DNA from: Ziziphus jujuba
Lineage: Eukaryota > Streptophyta > Magnoliopsida > Rosales > Rhamnaceae
DNA length: 64,000 nt
Direction of reading: 5' to 3'
Assembly (NCBI RefSeq): GCF_031755915.1
Contig: NC_083382.1
Span: forward strand, 6,944,001-7,008,000
Shown: positions 11,584 through 25,102 of the stretch, one piece after another
Layout: each line of letters begins with the position of its first letter
Position numbering within the stretch: position 1 is the stretch's first letter
Notes under the pieces: model-generated
What the model saw: the letters and a program-made list of their open reading frames with translations, nothing else
Told to the model about the DNA's origin: nothing
Database searches by the model: none
Program-made: the position numbers and the translations under genes

Positions 11584-12600
11584 TCAACTGCCTAACAATC
11601 CCATACGGGACACATGCTCCTCAAATATGCCTACCGGTAAAGCCTTGGTCAGTGGATCTGCCACCATGCTATAAGTCGGCGTGTGAACAACAGTAATGAG
11701 GCCCTCTTCAACTTTCTCCTTTACCACAAAATATTTCACATCAATGTACTTCGCACCAGGAGTACCTTTTAAATTATTGGAGAAAGACACCGCTACAGTA
11801 TTATCACAATACATCATAATAGGCCTCTCAATGGAGTCAACCACTCCTAAATCACGGATAAAATTCCGTAGCCAAACTGCATGACGAGTAGCCTCATAAC
11901 ACGCCACATATTCTGCCTCCATAGTCGAGGATGCTGTCACTGACTGCTTGGCACTCCGCCAAGACACAGCACCTCCTGCCATGATAAATATATAACCAGT
12001 GGTAGATTTCTTATCATCCACACAACTTTTATAGTCTGCATCACTATAACCCACTACTTCAAGAGAGTTAGTGCGACGATATGTCAACATATGATCTTTA
12101 GTACCCTGAAGATACCTAAAGACCTTCTTAACTGCTTGGTAATGAATAGGACCAGGATTGCTCATAAATCTACCAAGCACACCCACAGCAAATGCTATAT
12201 CAGGCCGTGTACATACTTGAGCATACATCAAACTACCTACTGCTGAAGAATAGCGAACATTCTTCATTGTCATCCTTTCTCTATCATTCTTGGGACACTG
12301 ATCTTTAGAAAACTTTTCACCTTTCGTAACCGGTACACTTCCAGGAGAACAATTATGCATATCAAATCTCTTAAGAATTCTATCAATATAAGCTCTCTGA
12401 GACAATTGCACTACATAATTAGTCCTATCTCGAACAATCTTGATGCCCAAAACAAAAGAAGCCTCACCAAGATCTTTCATATCAAAATGGTTGCACAACA
12501 TCTGCTTTGTCTCAGCTAATAGGTCAGTGTCATTAGTAGCCAAAAGTATGTCATCAACATACAACACCAGAAATATAAAACTGCTCCCACTGACCTTCAT
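11584..12600 (-). pseudogene. Copia polyprotein, 3' part: reverse transcriptase end and RNase H
   Basis: 338 residues in a frame different from the upstream part, beginning inside the reverse transcriptase domain. The catalytic YVDD box is at residues 14-17. RNase H follows with its acidic set visible: D187 (YSDADY), E228/E230 (STMEAEY) and D266 (YCDNT). The frame ends with the usual HVSRMGLL-like tail. The frame has no ATG expected of a gene start; it is the continuation of the polyprotein after a one-base-type shift near 12610-12625. All visible catalytic motifs are intact, so the shift is probably the main lesion. Confidence 0.85.
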
Positions 12601-15600
12601 ATATATGCATCTATCAACACATTCTCCTTAAAGCCATTTTGGATGACAACCTCATCAAACTTAAGATACCATTGTCTTGAAGCTTGCTTGAGACCATAAA
12701 TAGATTTCTTAAGCTTACAAACCAAATTACCATTCCCCGTTTGTTGGAAACCAACTGGTTGAACCATATATACATCCTCATATAAATCACCATTCAGAAA
12801 AGCAGTTCTGACATCCATCTGATGCAACTCCAGGTCATAATGCGCCACAATCGCCATAATGATTCTAAAAGAATCCTTTGTGGATACAGGAGAGAAAGTC
12901 TCTGTATAATCAATTCCTTCCTTCTGGCTAAACCCTTTAGCTACAAGTCTAGCCTTATACCTCTCCACTTGACCGTTGGAGTCCTTTTTAGTCTTAAAGA
13001 CCCATTTGCACCCAATAGGCTTGCTACCCTCTAGTAACTCAACCAAATCCCATACTCCATTTGATTCCATTGATTTCATTTCATCTTCCATTGCATCCAA
13101 CCAAAAATTTGAATTTGAACTGTTTATGGCTTCCTCATAAGTGACTGGATCTGAATCATCACTTATGTCAAACTCATGCTCCTGCAAGTAAACCTCATAG
13201 TCATCAGGAATAGCTGATCTCCTAGTCCTTTGTGACCTCCTCAAAGGTACATCAGCATCTGCAATAGCTGGAATATCCTGCTCTTCAACAATGAGTTCAT
13301 TCTGACGAACTACTAGTTCATCAACTACTGGATCAACAATATCTCTATCAGGAACAACTATACTAGGAATGAAAACACTTTCTTCTCTAAATTGAGATTC
13401 CCTTGGACCATTACTATCATCAAACCCAAAATCATCTTCAAAATAAATGGTCCTGTCTGATTCCACAATCCTAGTGGTGTGAGAAGGACAAAAGAATCTT
13501 GAACCTCTAGATCCTATACAATAGCCAACAAAATATCCACTAATGGTTTTAGGATCCAACTTCTTAATTTGGGGATTATAAATCCTTACTTCAGCTTTGC
13601 AACCCCATATTCGAAAATGATGCAAATTAGGCTTTCTTCCTGACCACAACTCAAAAGGTGTCTTAGGAACGGACTTACTTGGAACTTGATTCAAAATATA
13701 AGCTGCCGTCCTTAAAGCCTCTCCCCACAAATAATCTGGCAACCTAGAATTTGCCAACATAGACCGCACCATATCCAACAAAGTTCTATTCCTTCTCTCA
13801 GCTATGCCATTTTGCTGAGGTGTACCAGGCATCGTATATTGCGCATCTATGCCACACTCATGCAAATAAATAGCGAAAGGCCCTGGGTTCCTTCCAGTTT
13901 CATCATACCTACCATAAAACTCACCACCTCTATCAGACCTTACAGCTTTTATTTTCTTATTCTTTTGAAGCTCCATCTTTACCTTAAACTCTTTAAAGGC
14001 AACTAAAGAATCTGACTTCTCACGAATAAGCTCAACATGTCCATAACGAGAGTAATCGTCAATGAAGGTAATAAAATATCTATAACCACCCAAAGCAATT
14101 GGTGTAAAAGGTCCACATATGTCAGTGTGGATTAACTCCAAAACATCTCCACACCTAGCTAACTTATCCTTTCTTACCTTGGCAGTTAACTTCCCTTTCA
14201 CACATTCAACACAAGTCAATAGATCAGAGAAATCAAGATTAGGAAGTATCCAATCCTTCACTAACCTTTCCATTCTATGCCTAGAAATATGTCCCAAACG
14301 TTTATGCCATAATATTGAGGAATTGTCATTAACTCTTGGGCGTTTAGAAGCAACAATAGAATTAACAGAGAAATTAAGACCATTATTAAATAAATCAAGC
14401 TTATATAAATTGCCACATAAAGTTCCAAAACCAATAACTTTGCCATCCTTAAATAATTTAACTTTGTTATTTCCAAACAAAAAACTATAACCTTGACTAT
14501 CCAAAACAGAAATAGATAACAAGTTTCTTCTTATTGAAGGTACATAAGAAACTTCTTGCAACTCCAAAGCATATCCAGTGGAAAGCTTCAACTTGATTGT
14601 TCCCACAATGTCCACCTTCACTCTTGAGCTATCTCCCATATAAACATGCTGCTCAAGATTGGTTGGGCCCCTTCGGCTTATCATCCCCTGCAATGAATTA
14701 GTAACATGAATTGTAGCTCCAGTATCTAACCACCAAGAATTCATAGGCACATTAATAATATTTGTCTCAATCATTAAAATATTACCTTTCTTCTCTTGCT
14801 TTCCCTTTAAGGTCCAACAGTCTATCTTCTTATGCCCAACTTTATTGCAGTATCCACACCTTCCATTGAAGTACTCTTTCCTTTCTCTAATCTGAAAACC
14901 ACCATCCCTCGGCCCTTTAGGCTTCATACCAGAAAACTTCTTCCTATTGGGGTTAAATCCCTGTCCAGGCTTGAAACCTTGTCCTGGCTTGAATCCTTGT
15001 CCCTTCTTTTGGAAAAACTTCTTGGACTTATCTACCTGATGTGAAACCATAGCAACAGACCTAGACTTACTTAATTTAATATCATCCTCTTCCTTGACAA
15101 GGATAGTAGTCAATTCCTCCAAACTACAACCTTCTTTCTTAGTATTCAAACTCGACCTGATATTATCAAACTGGGATGGAAGACTCCTCATTATAGAATA
15201 GGTCAAGAACTCCTCTCCAATGTCCATCTTAAGATCCTTCAGCTTATTATAATAAGAAGAAAGTAGCATAATATGGTCCCTTACTCCTTTAATACCATCA
15301 TACTTGGTATTGTTCAATAGGTCCAAATAATGATGCTTCTCATTCATATCAAACTTGATAAACTTCTTTCCTATCTCCTCAAGAAGTCCCTTTGCGGTAT
15401 CCACTTTAGGAATACTAGCATATATGGCCTCATCCATGTAATTCTCCATCATCATCATACAGCACTTATTAGAGTGCTTCCAATCCTCATAAAGTTTCTT
15501 AACTGCTGCAATACTCTCATCAGTCGAAATCTCTGGTGGATCTATCTCTAAAGCCAAATCCAATTTCATGAAGGTCAAATTCATAACTAAGGTTTTCTTC

Positions 15601-15692
15601 CATTTCTGATAATTTGTCCCATCCAATTTCATCATGGCAGTCATAGGCATAAGATTTGGGGTGCTACTAGCTATAAAAATAGTAAACAACAA
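12597..15692 (-). pseudogene. Copia polyprotein, 5' part: gag, protease, integrase and start of reverse transcriptase
   Basis: 1,031 residues. A gag domain occupies about 20-215. A GFKPGQ-type repeat (three copies) lies at 233-247. The CX2CX4HX4C zinc knuckle is at C279, C282, H287 and C292. The aspartic protease motif DTGA is at 323-326. The integrase zinc ligands H463, H468, C494 and C497 are followed by D524, D587 and E632 as the likely catalytic triad. Reverse transcriptase starts near 890 with the first catalytic Asp at about 960. The true start may be one of the internal Met residues near position 15 or 20. The frame ends prematurely inside the reverse transcriptase, where the next segment continues in another frame. 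Confidence 0.9.
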
Positions 15693-17036
15693 GACATTTA
15701 AAAAATTTAAGACAATTCAATTACTATTTTCCAGCCCCTCAACACAAAAACACAAACATAAATATCGCTTAGGGTCTTTGTAGCACTAAAAATACCCTTA
15801 CGCGGGCCAGGGACAGTCAACCAAATAACCACAATCAAATGCATTGAACTGAATCACCAACAGGGCAACTCAGAACCTGCAATACATGGCATTTAATTAA
15901 CTTCCACTACCATTCCAGGCGTCATACAAAGCAACTAGAACTACCGACAGGGTAGCTTAATTACCCGTATAGACCCTGGTTAATAAGTGGGAGAAAAATA
16001 ACATATTGGCAATTTCATGAAATAGGCAAATATAAAACATCCCATCCACTATGCCATTATACATTACATTGGTACACATAATGCAGATAAAATAAGTCTC
16101 ACGACAGGTGAGTACCTAAAATCTCACACTACTATACCAACTAGGCACAAAGCCTCTTTGGGTAAGCTCACACAATCCAATTTTCCAATCACAAATATTT
16201 AATTTAATTTAATAAAATTGGAATGTGATAATTAAACAAATAAACAAACAATAAATAAATAAATTGAACAATTGAATCACTAAATTAATTAATAAATAAA
16301 CAAAAATAAATCAATAAAAATAAATAAGTTTTTTTTTTTGGCCTGCTGACGTCATCTGCTGACGTCAGCAAACGTTTCTCTCATCTTCTTCAACCAACCG
16401 GGTCACGGGTGACCCGGTTCCAGTCCAAATGGGTCACGCGACCCGCTATGCTTACCCGGCCAAAACTCACCGTTCCGGCCACCTTTTCCGACGATACCGG
16501 CGGCGTTAGTTTCGTCTTCCCTTGGGCAACGTTTCCCACAAACAAATTTGATTCAAAAACAACTCAAAATAAACATCCAAGCTAGGTTTATTTTCGGCCA
16601 AAACACAAACAAAAACCCATGGAAACACAAGAAATTCGAGCAAATTTTAGTCAAAATTGATGTTGTTTGTTTCGTTTATTCTTGGGAAACTTTTGGTCCA
16701 AAACCCAGAAAATTAGCATGTGAAATTCATGGCCGAAAACCCAGTTTTTTTTTTTTTTTTTTTTTAAACAAGCCCGATATTTACAAATAAATTTTTTTTT
16801 TTTTTTTTAAAGAACAAACAAAACGACCATGAGTATATACATCTACGTAAATAACATAATCTTGAATCTCAAAACTTACATATGTACACAATTCAAGAAA
16901 GGAAAAATTAATGTAAAACAACGTGTATATATATATATATCTAGAACACTGATAATAATGGCAAAAAACACAGATCAATATTCATATGCTAGCTGCAATA
17001 AACTATAAAGAAATTTACTATGCATATTAACCATGT

Positions 17037-17048
17037 GCTCTGATACCA
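17037..17048 (-). other. Primer-binding site for initiator tRNA-Met
   Basis: On the minus strand TGGTATCAGAGC lies two bases after the 5' LTR. It is complementary to the 3' end of plant initiator methionine tRNA, the usual primer for plant copia elements. Confidence 0.85.
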
Positions 17049-17050
17049 AT

Positions 17051-17556
17051 TGTTAGATTTTATGGATCTAAATATACATAATAAATTCCATAGTTCATAA
17101 ATTACTAACCTCCAAACGCAGCCATTGATAAATTAGATCTTTAATCCTGCAAAATAGAAACAACGTAAAGTAATGTCTATGGACACACTACTCTCAAACC
17201 ACTCTCAGATTTCTGAAAAACCCTAATATCAAAATACCGTATGGCATATATTTGTTTGCTTGCCCTAGACCTTTAAATAGTCTCTGCAAGTCAGACTTAT
17301 CCATTAATTTTGACACACATAAAATAATAATAATTTGATAATATAATTATACTAGGAAAAATATGGATAAGTCATTGGGTTTATAAAAAGAGTTGGTCCT
17401 CCAGTCCAATGGGCCAACTAGAGTTTTATAGAGAGTATGTGACCAAGGGCCCTACTACAAAATAATAAAATAAGTCAGTCCCATTAATGGCATAAATAGG
17501 CCCTGTAAGTGAGTAATTGATTATGCCAAGTCCACAAATATTAATTTAATTCAACA
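17051..17556 (-). repeat. Right LTR (5' LTR in element orientation), 506 bp
   Basis: Begins TGTTAGATTTTATGG and ends AATTCAACA. It is followed by the target duplication TAATC (17557-17561), after which the sequence resumes the match to the XTH copy 1 flank (TGCCCACCAGC versus TGTCCACGAGC). Confidence 0.93.
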
Positions 17557-17561
17557 TAATC

Positions 17562-17737
17562 TGCCCACCAGCTATTGAAATCAAACCAAAAGAGATAAGA
17601 GACATGGCTGCATCTCATATGTTTTTGTATCTTGTTCATGAGATTTATGTCTTATGGACATTCTTGTATGCGTTAATTATGAAATCAAATCATGATTTTG
17701 AAAGATCGATGCATGTGGTATCTTTATGGAAATACAT

Positions 17738-17773
<36 letters not shown>

Positions 17774-19558
17774 GGATGCACAAATTGTTTTGTTTATACA
17801 ATTTTGCAGCATTAAATTTATAATTTGTTCATATGCTCACAATAGTTTTTCTTTATTTTAACCTTGCAATGTGGTATATATAACCGTTTTATGGAATTCT
17901 GTAGCATCTTATTTTTAAATGCCGACAATGGATTCCAAAGCCGGATTCGATATGTGTTTATAAAATGGGAGCCCACCAACAACGTTTAGATCATATTGCA
18001 ACTTTAAAACAAAAGCATATGATCATTTCTACAAAATAATTTTGAGTATCATCATATGACTAGTGCAATAGTTATACATATGTGTATGAATGTATGGATT
18101 TAACCTCATGAAGGACTTATAGAATGGAATACTATGTGGCAATATACCTCAACTAAATAATGACATATCATTTAAAGACTTTTTTTTTATTATTTTTAAA
18201 AAGAAAACCTAAATAGGGAAAATTAATATAAAGCTAATATAACCTTGATATTATCAAAGAAAATATATACTTTTAGGCTCCACTAGACATTATTAAGTTT
18301 TCTAAAGCAAAAAATAAAAAATAAAAAAATTTTCTTAAGAAGTCTTTGTCTTAAAAAAAGTTAATAAAACATATATTTGATCAATTAATAGTAACAATAG
18401 TGTTTGCATATATTATTATTGAAGAATAATTTTGTAATTGGCTGCATGTTTATACTACCAATATTAAAACACTGTCAATTTCTATACCACATAAAAACAA
18501 TTTACACTCACCATTAGAAATGTTCTTCTCTTATCAAAACTCTATATATGTATATATGCAAGTTTGCCTGCTATAATAAAGTCCACTAATATATATAAGT
18601 TTGCCTCCCACAATAGTCTACTAAATAATTTTTCAATTTCAACAATGTTGGTAAAATTATGTGACAACCTAGCTACTGTTAAATTCAAGTGTTAATTTCA
18701 CATGTTAAACAGCCAGATAAAAACTTAACTATTCAAACAATAATTCCGAATTTGAATTTTCAATTAAATATATAAAAGAAAAAACAAAAAAAGTATGAAG
18801 ACAAATTTATGACGTCGACTATAAATTAAAAAATATATTTACATATATCATCTTTTATCTTGTAAGAGCATTTTTTATGATTTTTTTTTAATTTCAAAAA
18901 ATATAATTTTTTAAATTAAAGAGCAATCTTGAGAATCTTATATGATAAAGAGTAAGAATTTTTAGCCAACTTTAATGCTACTCATTATTAATATTGTTTT
19001 AATTCTCAATAGAGAATTATGATTTACTTTTCTCTTTCCTTTTACTTTTTGGCTCTCTTTTTTTATTTTCTTTTGAAATTAAATAAAAAAAAGAAATATA
19101 AAATTAAGAATAATTATAATTCTGCATTGAAAATTATAGAGTAGTTAATAAATATATTAAAATTTTTATATAGAACATGAATTTAACTTTCTAATTTGAA
19201 GAGCTAGTTTCCATTTTTATTTTTATTTTTAATTTAAAAATTTATTGGAGTAAAAAAAAAAAAAAAGATATTACCATTTAAAAAAATGGATATTAGTATT
19301 TAACTAGATGAGAACGCTTTCCTACTAGGCTATCATGATAAATTAAATAATATATAAAAGAGAACTTCTTGTTATTGACAACTCCCATTTAATGGAAGAG
19401 TCTTATACATCTAATGGTTACTTTCTATCCAAAAAAATAATTAATGATCACTAGTATGTACGAAATGATTGACCAAAAAGGAGAGTATGCAACAATGAAT
19501 CCAAACTTTCTCTCATCTTCTTTCTATCTTTATTATTTTCCATAAGACACCATCTTAT

Positions 19559-19589
<31 letters not shown>

Positions 19590-21320
19590 TATTGATAAAG
19601 AAATAAAATAAATCAAGTGAAAAAAAAAAATCAATGCTTACTATAAGATGAGAGTAGGATTTGGATTGGGGATAAGAAAATGAAGATAGAATCCTGCAGT
19701 TAACCTTTGATTATCAACAGACAGCACACAAGTTCTTCTGATGAGCGAACTAATTATAATATTTAAATTAATGCAAATAATATTTAAATATTTGAAAAGA
19801 ATAATTTTTTTTTTCTATGCATTACTTTTAATTTTTTTACTCAACTAATTATATATGCATTAATTTGTAGTGAAGACAATAAAATAAGGATCTATATTAT
19901 CAAAAAATATAAAATAAAATAAGGTCCTATGTTCAGATATTGGGATGTGCACGTAGAAAGTACTTTGTCAAACATTTTTAAACTTAGAGCTTCTAAAAAA
20001 ATAAATAAATAAATAAATAAATTGGGAATATTATATATCAGTGTGCTGTGTTTAAGCTGTTTCGGCTTTGGGTCTTACACAGGAGCACCTTGGGTGGTGG
20101 CCTGTCATGTCCAATGGGCTAATTATTCAACAACCTAATTGCTCCAATGATTTAGCCCGGCCGGAATATTATATATAATGTTGCAAAACATAAAAAATTA
20201 TACATATTCTTTACATATGGAGGGGAAAAAAATTATACTAAATTACATCAACTATAACAATTAGTTTCTCTTTACCAATAGATATATATATATATATATA
20301 TATTACTTACCTAGCTAATTATGAACATGACCGATGGAACTGATTTGGTTTTTTAAACATAGCCGGTTCGATTAGGCTTGTAAGATGTTAAAATATTTTT
20401 ATTATAACTAGTTATACTTTTAAGTTATTTAGTTTAAATTATCAAAATATTAAACTCAAATTATTAAAAATGATAATAATAATTTAACAAAATACATTTT
20501 AACCCTAACTAAACCAAACCAATGATAATTAGTTTAGTTCAGTTTGATTTTTCTTTAATGGTTCATTGACATAAAAAATAAGTCAAAACCATTCAACAAT
20601 TATTTTGTGAAAATTTAACGGTACAAAATTGTAAATAGTTTTGGTTTATCTCATATTTTATAAAACACTTTATCCATAATTTGTCCTTTTGTGGCACCAA
20701 CAACTATAGAATATTTTGTATATGAGAGGGCATGCAAATAATAAAGCTATATATATATATATATGCATAATAGAAATTTCTACAATGTACCTATCTCTGT
20801 TATAATATATCTGCTTGATCATGTAATATATTATGGGATCGAAATCTTAGATAATACATTACTTAATATGAGTGGCAATTTTTTTTATAGTGGAAGTTTA
20901 ATGCTTTTTTAAAGCAAAAATTATATTATAAAAATAGGAAGTTGCAAAGAATTTGAACAACTTATCTTTCAAAAACATTGAACTGTAACTCAGGAGAATA
21001 TATGAAAGTGCAATCCGCGTTTGGTAGTAAAGGCTAATGATGACCATATTACGCTCATAAGTTGTACCAAACCAAAACGTGTGCTTTTTTCTTACTTTGA
21101 AACTTTGCCAGCTATTCCTCATTTGGTTTCTGTCTTCAACTTTGATTATGTGCTTGAATAATGCTTCCCCATATATATCTCTCCCCAAACCCATCAAATT
21201 CTTCTTTACCTCAATTGCAAGTTTCCTATGATACTTCCCTTCAAACCTGTCTCCAGCTCTTAATAATTAAATTCACAACTTGGGTTTTTTTTAAATTATT
21301 TATTTTGTTTTCCTTAAGAC
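17562..21320. other. Intergenic region upstream of XTH copy 3 (right copy of the segmental duplication)
   Basis: Collinear with 5001-9055. It differs by substitutions and indels, including about 110 extra bases near 20718-20835 and an AC/TA microsatellite at 17734-17773. No coding region is seen. The final stretch holds the promoter of XTH copy 3. Confidence 0.75.
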
Positions 21321-21328
21321 TATATAAA
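21321..21328 (+). promoter_or_regulatory. TATA box of XTH copy 3
   Basis: TATATAAA 99 bases before the start codon, in the same context as the box of copy 2. An A run directly precedes the ATG and is longer here than in copy 2. Confidence 0.7.
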
Positions 21329-21419
21329 AGCTCTAAACCTTTCAAATTTTATATCCATCTTTCATTCTCAATTCAAACACTCTTCCCTATTGTTTTCAAA
21401 AAGAAAAAAAAAAAAAAAA

Positions 21420-22587
21420 ATGGTGTCAACCTGCTGTAGGAATAATATTTTGGAAGTGTTTGCGCTATCTATGCTTTTGGTATTCAGTTCTTTACTTGTT
21501 ATTGCGTCTGCTGATTTCTACCAAGACTTTGATATCACATGGGGTGATGGACGTGGTAAGATACTTGAAGGAGGCCAATTGCTTACACTTTCACTTGACA
21601 AAGCTTCTGGTTCTGGATTCCAATCCAAGCATGAGTACCTCTTCGGTAGAATCGACATGGAAATCAAGCTTGTTGCTGGAAACTCAGCTGGCACTGTCAC
21701 TGCATATTATGTATGTCTCATATCTCAAACACCAAGTTCTTCAAAATTTTGATTATTTTTTCTCTGTCATTGCTCATGAATCATTTTGAATGAATATAAA
21801 TTTGCAGTTATCTTCTCAAGGACCAACCCACGATGAGATCGATTTCGAGTTCTTAGGAAACTTGTCCGGAGATCCATATACACTCCATACCAATGTATTC
21901 AGTCAAGGAAAAGGTAACAGAGAACAGCAATTTCACCTCTGGTTTGATCCCACAACGGCCTTCCACACCTACTCTCTTGTCTGGAATCCTCGACGTATAA
22001 TGTAAGAACAAATTCTTTGTTGAGCGTCTACCACCCAATTACATATAATTTATGAGATATATTAAATTACACGTAATCGGATGTATAGGAGATCCATAAC
22101 TTTGATTATAAACTTCAAGTATTTTCTAATGTGTGTTTTTGTTAACAAAAACTTTGTCTGGTTTTTCAGATTCTTGGTGGATAACATTCCTATAAGAGTG
22201 TTCAACAACTTGGAATCCAATGGAGTTTCATTCCCAAGCAACCAACCAATGAGGATTTACTCAAGTTTATGGAATGCAGATGACTGGGCAACCAGAGGAG
22301 GATTGGTGAAAACTGATTGGACAAAAGCTCCTTTCACAGCCTCTTACAGAAACTTCAAGGCCAGTGCTTGTATTTGGTCACCTAATTCTTCATCATCCTC
22401 TTGTTCCTCCAAGTCTACAGCTTCAGCGCAGGATGGGAATTCATGGATGAATCAAGAACTTGATGCTCCTGGAAGGAATAGAATCAGATGGGTGCAGAGC
22501 AATTTCATGGTTTATAACTACTGTACTGATTTCAAAAGGTTTCCTCAAGGTCTTCCTCTTGAATGCAGAAGATCAAGGTTTCTTTAA
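21420..22587 (+). CDS. XTH: Xyloglucan endotransglucosylase/hydrolase, copy 3
   Basis: A near-identical twin of copy 2: 300 residues, exons 21420-21710, 21808-22001 and 22170-22587, and introns of exactly the same lengths (97 and 168). I count 8 amino-acid differences: four in the signal peptide (S5C, K12E, F19L, V28I), one in exon 2 (Lys to Thr in DPTKAF) and three in exon 3 (His to Asn and Gly to Ser near HGVSFPG, Val to Ala in TASVQDG). The catalytic motif [11 protein letters not shown] (E107, E111), glycosylation site N115 and C-terminal cysteines are unchanged. The start at 21420 is preferred over an upstream in-frame ATG at 21390 because it matches copy 2 and gives a clean signal peptide. 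It should have the same wall-loosening role. Confidence 0.95.
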
Positions 22588-25071
22588 AAGAAAAGACTAG
22601 TATAAAAAGTTGTTTTTTGAGTGCATTTTGTTGTGAGTTGTTGAAATTCTTTGTTATTTATGTAGATAGATAAATATGATTTGAAATTTGATCGATTCTT
22701 TATTCATTATGCAAATATTGTGTCAATTGTAATCTCAAATAAATAAATCTCGTCTTCATTCTCAAATTAACCATTGCGTATTTATTTATTTATTCATTTA
22801 TTTACTGTGAGTAGAGATTTCAAACAGAAATATTCATAGGACATTTATTGCTTTCTCTCTGTCATCAGATCCAAATTAATGAAAATTCAGCTTTGCGGTA
22901 CTAAAACCACCATGGTCAGAGTCATTAACAAAATGGTTTATGAATGAAACACATAGGCACCAAGTTTCTCAAAAGGATATTTGCATTAATTAGACATTTT
23001 AAATGGAAGAAAAAAAAAAATCTTCCATAAAGAATTCGAAAATGTTAAAATTTAATTATTTTAAAGGAAAAGGATATTTCAGTTCATATTAGTTCGTGAC
23101 ATACAACTAAAGCAGTCAGAAATCAGCTATGGAAATATTTTTCCCATAGCTAGTTAAGTTTGAATGGGAAACATTTTTGTTTTTCAATAAATGAACATGG
23201 GGGTCAAGAAATTCAAGCGGGGTAGATTCAAGGGAAGAGGATCACATAGAAAACATTTAATGCGCAAATCTCTAAACAGATGTACAAGATCTCAAATTTG
23301 CAGCTCTGACCTCTGTAGTGTAATCTGGTTTGAATTCCCACCTCTCTTTCTCTCTCTTTCTCTTGTCTCTTTCTTCCTCTTTTTCTCAGATACAAACATT
23401 ATCTTCTACCAACTGGGTATAGCTCTGACTCCTCCTTCAGAGACAATGGAGTATTTGATGCTGCACTCCAGCATCCCCAATATAAATTCCTGACAAAGTG
23501 ACAACCCAGTCACTATCATCTAACCCTTTTTCTTTGGCTTCCCATGCTCCTTCCTCAGTCTAATAAAAACCAGGACTATAATAACTCTATTTATTGTCGT
23601 ACAAATTCCAAAGGCCAGCCACTTCTATATATATGGCTTTTTAAAAGCTTTTGCTATCATCATAGCATCTCCGATGATGATGCTAAAATGTGCTGCCGAT
23701 GCTAAAAGATATATAGCAATGCCATTACCTTTTTGCATATCTAAATGGTGGATTACAATCCCAACTTTTGAGAAATGTGCTTCCCAATGTTTACACTTTT
23801 ACATGGTGGGTGGGGTGAAGTGTACAAAAATTAGAGATTAACATTATAACATTTGCATTAGAGAGCTAATGACAATGCTAAAACTTGAAAATGACATTAC
23901 TATTCTTAACTGTAAATTTCACAGTTCAAACTGAATAATATGATTTTGTAACTTAATCACAATCAACAAAAATTGAAGACAGATCAAGTATCAATCACGG
24001 TTCATGATAATCAGCGAACACAAAATTGGCAAATAAAAATTTAGATTTCTTTGGGAATATCAGTTGAAAGAAAAGTAGATACTAAATACAGTCACAAATC
24101 AGTCAATAGAATGACTAGGAAAACTTTGACACAGAAAGTACAAACCAAGATATTTCAAGGTTAGTGAATACTATTACAAGAAATGTCGATTTAATACCAG
24201 TATCAATATATGCTCAACGGACCAATGGCTTCATTCCCTCCCTACCACAAACATATACTTATCGGTTTACATATTCTAATTCCAGAAGTGCTACGAGGGA
24301 TGGATGGTTCACTCCTGTGCAAGCATCACTGCTCTCCGTAAACCTAGCATTATGAACAAGAGAATATAATAAGGGCAAGTTTCAAGTTAGCTCAACACAA
24401 ACAAGTCGAAAAGCTTTGTTAACTCTTAAGTAAGTTCTCAGCCATAGTAAAGTCAGAAAACTTAGGATGTCTAGCTGATAAAGCAAGTTCTCATCGAAAC
24501 TAAAATGGATGAATTCTTTTATGAAGCAACATACATCTCAAGTATAGATAAAAGAAGTATTGAGGTATATAGCAAGTATATGACACTGCAATTTGTTTGT
24601 CACCTACACTATCACGTTAACAACATAAATCCAGAACAATAGGGCCAAGACCTCAAACCAAACAACTTCCGTAGTTTGACACACTAGGAGAACATTCAAG
24701 CATGCAATCAGAACAGAGGAATTGAAACTGAGATGGAATTCGTACATTAACAGTGGACAATTATTACAGTCTCAGTTATTTCACACTGGATAAGTCACCT
24801 TTTTTCTTTTTCTTTTTCTGTTTTTGGGACTAAATAAGGTATTGCCTTGAGAAACCAGCAAACAGTTGCACTAGAAACAAAAGGGTACAAAAATACACAC
24901 AAACAGTCAAGAAAAGAACCAAGCTGTCCTGCTAAAAATCATGAGAACCAGAAACAACTTAACTTTGAAAAGATAAAAACCTTGAACTAAAATACTTGTG
25001 TGTATGTGACAATTATATGTCAGTAGCAAGCAAAACTAAGAATTTAGTTATATTAGCGTTGCAAGCCCTTT

Positions 25072-25102
<31 letters not shown>

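Larger units (their letters stand above)
10531..17556 (-). mobile_element. Ty1/copia LTR retrotransposon, nearly intact, minus orientation
   Basis: The element is 7,026 bp with LTRs starting TG and ending CA, flanked by the 5-bp repeat TAATC. On the minus strand the order is LTR, primer site, gag, protease, integrase, reverse transcriptase, RNase H, polypurine tract, LTR, which is the copia order. I count 12 substitutions and one 2-base indel between the LTRs (about 2.4 percent), so it is fairly recent. The coding region has one visible frame break in the reverse transcriptase region. About 1.35 kb lies between the primer site and gag, including a GC-rich stretch with two TGACGTCA-like TGCTGACGTCA repeats. 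The element lies between XTH copies 2 and 3, antisense to both. Confidence 0.95.

Noticed and set aside
21390..21419. Upstream in-frame ATG adding a Lys-rich leader to XTH copy 3
   Set aside because: The extra residues are an expanded A run; copy 2 starts at the equivalent of 21420 and only that start leaves a proper signal peptide.
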